A DNA stretch of 64,000 nucleotides from Polaribacter reichenbachii. GTDB taxonomy: Bacteria; Bacteroidota; Bacteroidia; Flavobacteriales; Flavobacteriaceae. The position numbers and the translations under genes are program-made. The notes beneath the pieces are model-generated. The model did no database searches. It saw only the letters and a list, made by a program, of their open reading frames with translations, and was not told the DNA's origin. The stretch covers positions 806,001 through 870,000 of the forward strand of contig NZ_CP019419.1 of assembly GCF_001975665.1 (NCBI RefSeq), read 5' to 3'. This document shows, one piece after another, positions 26,363 to 34,835 of the stretch (positions within the stretch are counted from its first letter, which is position 1; each line of letters opens with the position of its first letter).

Positions 26363-26899
26363 TTAAAAAAAAGAAAAACCTAAACCAAAAGAAAGGCTAT
26401 CTATTCTATTATTTTCAAAACCAAAGATTCCTTTTCTGTGAAAATCTAGTTTTAAAATTAGATTCCATCTATTTTCACCAGAAAACTGAGAACCTATACC
26501 AAAGCCATAATAATTACCATCTGGATATCTGCTAGATGGCCTCCACATTTTACCATAACTCATTTCTACAAAAAAAGCATCATCTTCTCTTTCTGTAATG
26601 TTGTATTTTAAACTACAATAAGTTGGTATTGCACTTACAGAATATCTACTATGATAATCGTAACCCGCATTTATACTCACAGCAAACTTTCTTTGAAATT
26701 CGTAACCAAAACCTGTTCTAAAAAAAAAACCAGTAAAATCTATTAAATATTCATCGTCATCAGGTTCAAATAAAACATAATTTTCATTTAAACCTAATGA
26801 AAAATTTAATGACCCTGTAAAAAAAGGCCTGTTTAAATTATCTTGTGCAAAAGATTGCCCTACATATAATAGCGCAAAGAACAGTAATTTTTTAACCAT
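26363..26899 (-). CDS. Small outer-membrane beta-barrel-like protein, function unknown
   Basis: A 178-residue exported protein with a signal peptide (KLLFFALLYVGQSFAQ). The mature part alternates polar and aromatic residues in strands of about ten (TGSLNFSLGLNENYVLF, FFFRTGFGYEFQRKFAVSINAGYDYH, YGFGIGSQFSGENRWNLILKLDFH) and ends in LSFGLGFSFF, where the final Phe is the usual signal for outer-membrane barrel insertion. Eight strands would fit the size. No named family is recognised. It lies 49 bases downstream of the DUF3857 genes and may be the last gene of that transcription unit. Confidence 0.65.
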   Translation of the reverse strand: MVKKLLFFALLYVGQSFAQDNLNRPFFTGSLNFSLGLNENYVLFEPDDDEYLIDFTGFFFRTGFGYEFQRKFAVSINAGYDYHSRYSVSAIPTYCSLKYNITEREDDAFFVEMSYGKMWRPSSRYPDGNYYGFGIGSQFSGENRWNLILKLDFHRKGIFGFENNRIDSLSFGLGFSFF

Positions 26900-26948
26900 A
26901 AAGTTTGTTTTGATTTCATCAATTGAAACAAAAACTATTCCACTTTAA

Positions 26949-28913
26949 CTATTTAGGCTCTAATAATAATACTATTTTATTAAAATCTGCAGCAGAATTT
27001 ATTACAGTTCTATACTCTTCATATAAAGCTACTTTTATGATGTTTTCTCTATAATGTTCATCCGCAGTAATTTTTAAAACATCACCATTTAATTCGTAAA
27101 AAGATTTAAAAGAAAATAATTCTTCACCATCTTCTGAGTAAGAATTATCAATATTAATATCATCTAAATTGGTGATTTTATAACCATCAGGAATTTTAAT
27201 ATTTATAGTTCTGTAATAACTTCTATGAAACTCTTGTTCTAAAGGCAATACTCTCTCTTTCTCTTGATACATTTGCATTTGTGGACCAATGATATCACCC
27301 AACTTAAATAAGTACTTTCTACCCGCTTTTTCTACAAATGCTTCTGATGTAAAATCAACAATAAATTGCAAAGGCTTAACACCAAACAATTCTGATTCTC
27401 CGTTTACAATTTCTCTTTTTTCTATTGTTAATTCTGATGTAATACTTTCTATAATATTATCTACCAATTCGTCTCTATCATCACCAATAATAAAATGCAT
27501 AAAGGGTTGAATGTTACCTGCATAATAACCCCCTAAAGATCTATCAAAATGAATGATGTTTTCTGTTAAATCATCTGGATTAAAAGCAATGTCTACAACC
27601 ATTGTATCTTCTGTTTCACTTGCTTGTACTGGCTCAATATATTTAACTTTACCAACTGCAGATTTATAATCACCAATTTTAACTTCTTTAATAAACAAAC
27701 CATAATTATCCATTAAAAAAGGTGTTGGAAAACCATATCTTTTTTCTTGAGCTGATGGTTCTAAATATTTTTTATGCTTTGGAAAATAGATTAAAAAATC
27801 GGTTAAAAAATTATTGGCTTCAAAAGTTTTATCAAACTTAATTTGATCTCTGCTACTTGTTAAAACCAATTCGTGCTTAATATTAAAAGTTCTCAATAAC
27901 GAAATATACAATTTTAATGTACCTGTTTCATTAGCCACTTTTTTGGTTAAAACCAAATCTAAATCTTGTAATTCATCACTATAAGCTTCAGAAGAATATA
28001 CGTTGCTTTTTATATAAGATTCTAGTCTTCTAATGATGGTTTCTTCATCAGTATTTTCTGGAATTTCTAATTCTTCGATAAATTTACTGATTAAACCAGT
28101 TGTTTTATTCTCATATTCTGGGTAATAAAAAGAGTATAAATTCTGTGAAACTTTGCTGTATGAAACAATATCTGAAGTATTATTCGCAATATTTTTATCA
28201 ATCTTATAAACTACATAACCTTTGGCTGCATTGTAAGCAGAAAGGTATTCATTATCTAATTTTTTAAGATCTTTTAGGTATAATTTATAGTGAAATTTAT
28301 CCTTATTTAAAGTATCTTGTTTTACTTCTGGTAAACCGTTAAAACTCTTAAAAGCAAAGGTTAAATTAGATGGCGAAAGTAAATCGAACTCAATTTTATT
28401 TTTAGGATAATCATCTTGAATATTAAGCTTTTTACCCATATAAGCTGGGTCTTTTTTAACCACATATAAATACTCAATAAAACTACCTTTTGTAATTCCT
28501 TCAAAAGCAAAATACTTGTATTGTCTGCCTGTTTCTTCATCTTGTGCAGTAAGTATTTTAGATTCATCTAAGTTAATAATTTTACCATCTGTATCTATAA
28601 CTCTGGCTTTGTTTATTTGCAATTCTGAATCCGAAGAAAATGGTAAATAAATTTTATTAAACTCCTCAATAGCATCATCAGAATTTAACCATAATATTTT
28701 ATGCTCTAAAAAATACTCTACTAAAGCTTGCTCTTCGAAATGAAACTCTGTTACTATTTTTTCTTTAAGTGCAATTAAATTCTCATTACTACTTTTATCT
28801 ACATTATGTGCAGGGTTTTCTTCCCAATCATAACTTTTATAAAAAGGGATAGTTTGCGCAAAATTAACTAAGGTTGTAACGAATAAAATTAGGGTAAATA
28901 TGTATTTTTTCAT
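26949..28913 (-). CDS. DUF3857 protein with a transglutaminase-like region lacking the catalytic triad
   Basis: A 654-residue exported protein with a signal peptide (YIFTLILFVTTLVNFAQ). The N-terminal DUF3857 domain covers about residues 50-240 (INKARVIDTDGKIINLDESKI, KGSFIEYLYVV). Residues about 285-400 align with the transglutaminase-like core of the upstream gene, but VANETGTLKLYISLL (326-340) replaces the GDCKDNSSILFKML of the active form, so the catalytic Cys is Glu329, and the His and Asp positions are also changed (FLTDFLIYF, KKYLEPSA). The C-terminal part is beta-rich. It follows the active paralogue after 6 bases, so both are made together. It is probably a non-enzymatic partner. Confidence 0.8.
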   Translation of the reverse strand: MKKYIFTLILFVTTLVNFAQTIPFYKSYDWEENPAHNVDKSSNENLIALKEKIVTEFHFEEQALVEYFLEHKILWLNSDDAIEEFNKIYLPFSSDSELQINKARVIDTDGKIINLDESKILTAQDEETGRQYKYFAFEGITKGSFIEYLYVVKKDPAYMGKKLNIQDDYPKNKIEFDLLSPSNLTFAFKSFNGLPEVKQDTLNKDKFHYKLYLKDLKKLDNEYLSAYNAAKGYVVYKIDKNIANNTSDIVSYSKVSQNLYSFYYPEYENKTTGLISKFIEELEIPENTDEETIIRRLESYIKSNVYSSEAYSDELQDLDLVLTKKVANETGTLKLYISLLRTFNIKHELVLTSSRDQIKFDKTFEANNFLTDFLIYFPKHKKYLEPSAQEKRYGFPTPFLMDNYGLFIKEVKIGDYKSAVGKVKYIEPVQASETEDTMVVDIAFNPDDLTENIIHFDRSLGGYYAGNIQPFMHFIIGDDRDELVDNIIESITSELTIEKREIVNGESELFGVKPLQFIVDFTSEAFVEKAGRKYLFKLGDIIGPQMQMYQEKERVLPLEQEFHRSYYRTINIKIPDGYKITNLDDINIDNSYSEDGEELFSFKSFYELNGDVLKITADEHYRENIIKVALYEEYRTVINSAADFNKIVLLLEPK

Positions 28914-28919
28914 AGTGCT

Positions 28920-30845
28920 TTATTGTTTCTTTAAAACTATAATTTCTTTGTATTGTTTCTCTATTTTTTTAATCAGTTTATTCAATTCCGTTTGTTGTTC
29001 TTTGGTTAAAACCAAAAAATTTAATTCGATATCTTGTTTGTAAAAAACCACGTTTTCTTTTAACTCATAAGAAATAGTGCAGGTAATTAAATCATCAGAA
29101 AAACTTACATTTTCTGGGATATAATCTACTATATAACCTTCTGGGATATTAAATTGAGTAACATAACTTTGATACCTTTTAAAATCATATTCAATAGCAT
29201 ATTCTCTTTTTTTATCGGCTTTTAAATCAGAAATATCTTTGTTTAAATTTAGGTTGATGTAAATTTCGTCTCCTAATTTTTTAAAGTAATTTTTAATTTC
29301 AAAATCGTAATTGATGATAAAATCTTCATCATAATCATACTTATTGATTTCTTCTAAATTATTGATTAAAAACTTGTTATTACCTTTAATAAATCTGGCA
29401 TTATAAAAACCTTTTAATTTAGATTCTGAGTTGATATTTTCTAATGAATTAAAATAATTAATTTTAGGATAACCAGTAATATGCGTAATTGAATTACCCA
29501 CTAAAACATTATCTTTAATATAAATAGTTGTGCTGTCTATAATTGCATTTTCTTTAGCATCTACCACAGGCACTGTTTTAACTTTAAATTCATTACCAAA
29601 AGAAACCAACGCTTCTTTACCTTGTATAAATGATGATGGCAAACCAAACTTTATATATCTACCTGTAGCATCTAAATAATAAGTTTTTCCGTTTTCTTCG
29701 TAAGACAAAATCATATGATTATCTACTACTGGAGTTGGCACTTCTTGGTAGGTGTAAGGTATACTTCTTGTACCAATCCAAGTTAAATTTCCTTTTATAC
29801 CAGCAATTTCTAACATTTTAAAAAGGATGCTAGAATTGTCTTTACAATCGCCATATTTTTTTCTAAAAACCTCATTCGATTCTCTTGGAATAAATCCTCC
29901 TAAAGCATATTCGAAAGCAATATATTTTATGTTTTTTTGCGCCCAATAATAAATGGCTTTTACTTTTTCTAAGTCCGTTTTTTTATCCTTAGTAATTGTA
30001 TTTACAATATTTACTAAAGCAGGATCTGGAGCTTCTTTGTTTACATTTTCTACCAAAGAATAATACCAATTGTACAAATCAGAAACTTCGCCCAATAATT
30101 TTTTAGTTTCTTTTTTTACTTTATAAGAATTAATTATTGGCACAATATGTGGCAAAATAGTAGTATAACTTGGTGTATTTGGCTCATATTCAAATTCATC
30201 TTGATTTTCTAAAACCCAAGTATAAATGGTTTTTTTACGTTTTTCTTCTTTGGTAAACGCTATATTTACTTTTGATGTATTAAACTCCTTAAAACTTAAT
30301 TCAATGCCTTTATCAGCAATAATAGTAACTTTAGTTTTAATGATTGGAAAATAATCTCCAAAGAAAAAAGGACTTAAAAAACGCGGGTTTTTTATATTCT
30401 GAGAATATTCTAAAACTGATTTTGATCCTTTTTTTAACTTCGGATAAATAAAGCTTAAGGTTTTAGAATCGTCGTAAAAAGAATCGTTCAATTCATCTTT
30501 TTCTGTGAATTTATCAACTTTAGATTCTACGTATTTTCCGTTTTCGAAAGTATAAGAAAATGCATTAATCTCGTTAAGCTCAAAAAAGAAAGACGAACTT
30601 ACACTGCTTTTAGAATTGTAAGTTGCAGACTCATTTAAGTATAAATCTTCTTCTTTGTTTTGTTCTAGAATTATTAATTCATCATTTTCTTGAGTAATTG
30701 ATATTACAGTTTCTTTTAATAATCTTACTCTAGAATTTTCTGGATATAATTTACTATAAGTATTAAATTCTTCTGAAAATTGAGCAGTAATTGTACTTAC
30801 AGCAAATAAAAAAAGAATGAATTGTAGCTTATAAATTTTCGACAT
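28920..30845 (-). CDS. DUF3857 and transglutaminase-like domain exported protein
   Basis: A 641-residue protein from the preferred start. An ATG 15 bases further upstream is possible but would add five residues before a good signal peptide (KLQFILFLFAVSTITAQ) and enlarge the overlap with the MORN-repeat gene. The N-terminal half is a DUF3857 domain. The central transglutaminase-like domain carries an intact triad: KKYGDCKDNSSILF with Cys334, DNHMILSY with His377 and YYLDATG with Asp392. Members of this fold act as peptidases, amidases or transglutaminases on protein or peptide substrates; the substrate here is unknown. The gene starts inside the end of the MORN-repeat gene, so translation is likely coupled. 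Confidence 0.85.
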   Translation of the reverse strand: MSKIYKLQFILFLFAVSTITAQFSEEFNTYSKLYPENSRVRLLKETVISITQENDELIILEQNKEEDLYLNESATYNSKSSVSSSFFFELNEINAFSYTFENGKYVESKVDKFTEKDELNDSFYDDSKTLSFIYPKLKKGSKSVLEYSQNIKNPRFLSPFFFGDYFPIIKTKVTIIADKGIELSFKEFNTSKVNIAFTKEEKRKKTIYTWVLENQDEFEYEPNTPSYTTILPHIVPIINSYKVKKETKKLLGEVSDLYNWYYSLVENVNKEAPDPALVNIVNTITKDKKTDLEKVKAIYYWAQKNIKYIAFEYALGGFIPRESNEVFRKKYGDCKDNSSILFKMLEIAGIKGNLTWIGTRSIPYTYQEVPTPVVDNHMILSYEENGKTYYLDATGRYIKFGLPSSFIQGKEALVSFGNEFKVKTVPVVDAKENAIIDSTTIYIKDNVLVGNSITHITGYPKINYFNSLENINSESKLKGFYNARFIKGNNKFLINNLEEINKYDYDEDFIINYDFEIKNYFKKLGDEIYINLNLNKDISDLKADKKREYAIEYDFKRYQSYVTQFNIPEGYIVDYIPENVSFSDDLITCTISYELKENVVFYKQDIELNFLVLTKEQQTELNKLIKKIEKQYKEIIVLKKQ

Positions 30846-33800
30846 TTTGTACTGTACCATTAACGTATTTCTTTTTCATTATTAATTTCCCTGACTCGTT
30901 ATAATACAAACTAGTACCATGTTGAATGTTATTAACGTAAGTGCTTTCTTCTTTTTTTGATCCGTTTTCGTAATAAAGTGTGTATTTTCCATTTCTGTCT
31001 CCATTCTTATACACAATAGTTTCTTTTAACTTACCATTCATAAAATATTCTTTTCTGATGCCTTCCATATCATCATACTTATAGGTAAGTTCGTCTTCTA
31101 TTTTACCATTAAAAAAATAAGATTTATAAGTATTTACTAAATCTCCATTTTTGTATTCCATTATTTTAGAAGGTTTACCATTGCTGTAAAAAGCACTGAT
31201 TTTACCAGTTTCATTTTTTAATGGAATCATTGGTAACTCTGTACCAGCTTTATCTTTGTAACTGTATCCAATTAATGTGCCATAATTGTAAAATCTTATT
31301 AATTGCAATTTACCTGCAGGATCGTAAAACTCTTTTCTACCATTTAATTCGTTCAACTCATATTCTGTTGATGTTTCTATAACTCCGTCTTTGTAATAAT
31401 GAATTGTTGTGCCAACTTCATTTCCGTTATCAAAGGTGTAATCAGATTCTAACTGACCATTTTTATAAAAGTTTTGCGATTTACCATTTATTTTTCCATT
31501 TAAATAAGTGGTTTTACTTTCTACTTCTCCTGTTTCGTAAAACCAAGTCCAAAGTCCGTTTTGCTCGCCATTTACATAATTACCTTTTACTTTTAGGTTT
31601 CCGTTAAAATAATAACCAGTATAACTACCATGTTTTACTTCGTTGATATAAGAAATGGTAGTTTGTGGTTTACCATTTGTATAGAAATTAGTTAAAACAT
31701 TTTCTTTATTTTCTGATGTGAATATTAATTTTTGGGTTGATGTACCTTCTTCATCAAAATACTCTTCATCAATTAATTTACCATATTCATAGCGTAAAAT
31801 ACTATTTAACTTTCCTTTAGGATCATAATACTTTTGCTCTCCATGAAATTGAGATCTATTATAAAAATTGATAGATTGAATTGTACCATCTTTGTAATAA
31901 TATCTCCACTCACCATGTTGATTACCTTTCTTATACCAACCTTGTACATTTAACTGTTTGTTTTTATAATACGCTGCATAATAGCCATGTAAAACATCGT
32001 AATTATAAGGCGTAATACTTTCTAAATTTCCGTTTTTATAATAGGTAAAATAATCGCCAACAGTTACATCTTCATCATAAGTTCCTTTTGCATTTAAAAC
32101 GCCATTATTAGAATAAAATTTCCATTCACCAAGTTTTCCACCTTCAATATCATATAAACCTCTAGAAACAACATTTCCATTTGGCGAGAATCCTTCGAAA
32201 TTAAATTGATCATCTTTTTTAATTCCTTTACTTAATACTGAACCGTCTTTATTGTAATATGTATAGGCAATAATTTCTCCTCTATTGTATAAATAATCGT
32301 AAAACAATTTACCATCAGTATCATAAAAAACGTAAACATTATGTAGTTTTCCTTTTTTATAATCGAACTCACTTTGTACGTTACCATTTGCGTAATATGT
32401 TGTCCAAGCACCAGAATAAGCACCTTTTTCACTTTGCCCATCTTCAAAAATTTGCCCATTAGAATGATACGATTTATAACTACCATTTAAAGCTCCATTT
32501 ACATAATCTGCCTCAGAAGAAACCTTTTGATTGTAATGATAAACTGTTCTTTTACCACTTAAAACACCATTTATATAATCTGATTTTGCATACAAAGTAC
32601 CATCAGCATAATACTCTAAAGCTTCGCCTTCTATCAAGTCTTTTTCGTAAGGTATTTTAAACTCTAGTAAATCTTCGCCAACATTAAAATAAGATTGATA
32701 CATACCATCTAACAACCCATCTTTAAAATATTTTTTTTGAATTAAAGCTCCACTACTATTATAAAACTCATATTTATCTGTTAAATCATTATTTTTAAAA
32801 TTGGCATCTATGTGTATTTTACCATTATCATAATACATCGTATTTTGCCCTTCTAAAGCATCATCTTTATAAATGGCAGTTTCTTTCAGTTCTCCTAAAT
32901 GATTATACCAAGTCCATTTACCAGTTTTATTACCATTATCATCATAAAAACCAGTCGTAGATAATTGCCCATAACCATCATAGAATGTCCACTCACCAAC
33001 AGGTTTATTGTTTAATCTTTTACCTAATGCATTTACCGATCCATCGCCGTATTCATAAAAAACTTCTTGCTTTTCTCCATTTATAGTTAAAGTATTTTTC
33101 GCTATAATTTCTATCCATTTATTTTTAAAAAGTTTAAAAAAATCGAGAATATCTTGAGATTTTTTCTCTACAATTTCTTTAAACTCTTCGTTTTCTATTG
33201 AGTAAGAAATGGTGTAAGTAAAATCGTTAAAGTGATTTTCATTTAAAATCCAGTTGTAAAAAGGCACATATTTTTGTTCCCAAAAACCTCCATTCCCTTT
33301 AAAATCTTTTAACTGCTGAATCATTGCGTGATTCTGTTTGGTTAAGGAAATGTTTATTGGGTTACCTGTTTCGTAATCGGGATTTATAGCAACTTTGCTG
33401 TTTAAAATTAAGTCTATATCTTCGAAAGCATCATCTGCATCTGTAAGTTGCAAATTTTCGTTTTTTACATTCACATTTTTAGCAACTACTGTATTGTTTA
33501 AATTTTGTAATATAGAAAAGTTACCTTCTGCATCTGGCTCTAAAAGAATGTATAGATTATATGCCATTAAAGCTTGCGTTATTCTATGTTGTTTGTAAAA
33601 TATATTACCAATTTGTAAATGCGTTTTTTTAAATAAAGGGTTTAAAATTATAGCTTCTTTATAAGCTTCTAAAGCCTCGTTAATTTTACCTTGTGTTTCT
33701 AAAACAACTCCTTTATTAAACCATAATAAATAGTTTTTAGGATAAATTTTAATTCCTTGTGCATAGGTTTCTAAAGCTTCATCATACTTTTTTAAATTAG

Positions 33801-34119
33801 TAAGCGCTACACCTTTATTGGTATAAAAAAACAATTTTGATGTGTTATGATCTGCTTTTATACCTTCATTTGCAACTTCAATTACTTCGTCATATTTATT
33901 TAGTTGTAATAAATAATAAGATTTTGATGTTAAAAGCGGATAATAAATAGAATCGTTCTTATTAATTTTATTAATTAGATCAACCGTTTTTTGATGATTG
34001 TTTTCTTTATTACTTTCTTCTATTTGAAGTTTAATTTCATCGTAATCTATAAATGGAATTTTTTCTTGGGCATTTATAAAACCTACAATAAAAAGGGCAA
34101 GGAACACTATTTTTTTCAT
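30829..34119 (-). CDS. Exported TPR and MORN-repeat protein
   Basis: A 1,096-residue protein with a signal peptide (KIVFLALFIVGFINAQ). Residues about 40-205 contain four to five tetratricopeptide repeats (YTNKGVALTNLKKYDEALETYAQGI, WFNKGVVLETQGKINEALEAYKEAI). A linker of about 150 residues follows. From about 350 to the end the protein is made of more than twenty MORN_2-type repeats of roughly 23 residues, with the pattern YxNGxLxxxxxYxxGxxxGxWxxY (for example GLWTWFYETGEVESKTTY and GKSQNFYKNGQLESDYTF). MORN_2 repeats form an extended beta-hairpin ladder. It should be a periplasmic or surface scaffold. Its 3' end overlaps the start of the transglutaminase gene, indicating joint function. No precise role can be stated. 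Confidence 0.88.
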   Translation of the reverse strand: MKKIVFLALFIVGFINAQEKIPFIDYDEIKLQIEESNKENNHQKTVDLINKINKNDSIYYPLLTSKSYYLLQLNKYDEVIEVANEGIKADHNTSKLFFYTNKGVALTNLKKYDEALETYAQGIKIYPKNYLLWFNKGVVLETQGKINEALEAYKEAIILNPLFKKTHLQIGNIFYKQHRITQALMAYNLYILLEPDAEGNFSILQNLNNTVVAKNVNVKNENLQLTDADDAFEDIDLILNSKVAINPDYETGNPINISLTKQNHAMIQQLKDFKGNGGFWEQKYVPFYNWILNENHFNDFTYTISYSIENEEFKEIVEKKSQDILDFFKLFKNKWIEIIAKNTLTINGEKQEVFYEYGDGSVNALGKRLNNKPVGEWTFYDGYGQLSTTGFYDDNGNKTGKWTWYNHLGELKETAIYKDDALEGQNTMYYDNGKIHIDANFKNNDLTDKYEFYNSSGALIQKKYFKDGLLDGMYQSYFNVGEDLLEFKIPYEKDLIEGEALEYYADGTLYAKSDYINGVLSGKRTVYHYNQKVSSEADYVNGALNGSYKSYHSNGQIFEDGQSEKGAYSGAWTTYYANGNVQSEFDYKKGKLHNVYVFYDTDGKLFYDYLYNRGEIIAYTYYNKDGSVLSKGIKKDDQFNFEGFSPNGNVVSRGLYDIEGGKLGEWKFYSNNGVLNAKGTYDEDVTVGDYFTYYKNGNLESITPYNYDVLHGYYAAYYKNKQLNVQGWYKKGNQHGEWRYYYKDGTIQSINFYNRSQFHGEQKYYDPKGKLNSILRYEYGKLIDEEYFDEEGTSTQKLIFTSENKENVLTNFYTNGKPQTTISYINEVKHGSYTGYYFNGNLKVKGNYVNGEQNGLWTWFYETGEVESKTTYLNGKINGKSQNFYKNGQLESDYTFDNGNEVGTTIHYYKDGVIETSTEYELNELNGRKEFYDPAGKLQLIRFYNYGTLIGYSYKDKAGTELPMIPLKNETGKISAFYSNGKPSKIMEYKNGDLVNTYKSYFFNGKIEDELTYKYDDMEGIRKEYFMNGKLKETIVYKNGDRNGKYTLYYENGSKKEESTYVNNIQHGTSLYYNESGKLIMKKKYVNGTVQNVENL

Positions 34120-34133
34120 AAAACTAAATTAAT

Positions 34134-34180
34134 AAAAAAAGAGGATAAAAACTTTTGTTTACAACGTTTTTACCCTCTTT
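34134..34180 (-). terminator. Terminator of the sulfur gene set
   Basis: A 15-bp stem with one mismatch (AAAGAGGATAAAAAC with GTTTTTACCCTCTTT) and a T-run on the minus strand. It lies 17 bases after the stop of the heavy-metal-associated gene and ends 15 bases before the MORN-repeat gene. Confidence 0.85.
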
Positions 34181-34196
34181 TTTATTTTTGATTCTT

Positions 34197-34463
34197 TTAA
34201 GAATCCATTCTACCTACTGCACAACTTACATAAGATTTTGCTTTGTGTAAAACTGAGTTTTTATCCCCAACTTCTGGATAACCTAATTTAGACAATTTTA
34301 ATTTAATTTCTGCTAAATTGTCTTTTTCTGATGCAATAGAAACAATTGATTTTTCAATATCAATATCTATTTCATTTACACCATCTATACCTAAAATTCC
34401 TTTTTTAATAGTTGCAGCACAACCACCACATTTTAAATTTTCTATTTGAATATCTGCTTTCAT
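34197..34463 (-). CDS. Heavy-metal-associated (HMA) domain protein
   Basis: A small 88-residue protein made of one HMA domain: MKADIQIENLKCGGCAATIK with the metal-binding CGGC (Cys12, Cys15), GIDGVNEIDIDIEKSIVSI and LKLSKLGYPE. The upstream ATG would overlap the rhodanese gene by 19 bases; the chosen start follows its stop by 5 bases and begins exactly at the first strand. A short C-terminal extension adds one more Cys in SYVSCAVGRMDS. Family members carry Cu(I) or similar thiophilic ions, or are orphan chaperones. Last gene of the sulfur set, before a strong terminator. Confidence 0.88.
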   Translation of the reverse strand: MKADIQIENLKCGGCAATIKKGILGIDGVNEIDIDIEKSIVSIASEKDNLAEIKLKLSKLGYPEVGDKNSVLHKAKSYVSCAVGRMDS

Positions 34464-34468
34464 AATTT

Positions 34469-34834
34469 CTAATTTTCTTTTTTCCATTGATTATATCCGC
34501 CTAAAACATTGTAAACTTCATAACCATTTTCTATTAATATTTTTGCAGATTTTACACTTCTATTACCAGATCTGCAATACAAATAAACTGGTTTTGTTTT
34601 GTCTAATTGCTTTGTTGCTTTTTCGTGAAAATCATCATCGAAATAATTAGCAAATTTTGCGGTTTCTATAAAACCATTTTTTATTTCTTTTGGTGTTCTA
34701 ACATCCATTAATTGAATGCTATCTTTTTCTACTAAAACTTTTAATTCTGATGTAGTAATCGATTTAACTTCTACTTGCGAGCTGCAATTCAGAAAAAATA
34801 AGCTTATAAATATAATACAAAAAGTATGCCTCAT
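34469..34834 (-). CDS. Rhodanese-domain lipoprotein
   Basis: A 121-residue protein with a lipoprotein signal (lipobox ending at Cys17, FFLNC). The mature part is one rhodanese domain: ITTSELKVLVEKDSIQLMDVRTPKE, then VYLYCRSGNRSVKSAKIL with active-site Cys87 in a CRSGNRS loop, and the closing EVYNVLGGYNQW. Rhodaneses move sulfane sulfur as an enzyme persulfide; anchoring at the membrane outside the cytoplasm is unusual for trans-sulfuration and points to a periplasmic sulfur acceptor role (inference). It follows the persulfide dioxygenase gene after 1 base. Confidence 0.92.
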   Translation of the reverse strand: MRHTFCIIFISLFFLNCSSQVEVKSITTSELKVLVEKDSIQLMDVRTPKEIKNGFIETAKFANYFDDDFHEKATKQLDKTKPVYLYCRSGNRSVKSAKILIENGYEVYNVLGGYNQWKKEN

Positions 34835-34835
34835 T

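Noticed and set aside
32232..32486. Alternative frame inside the MORN-repeat gene
   Set aside because: Repeat-driven shadow in another frame of the same strand; the MORN frame carries the clear repeat pattern.
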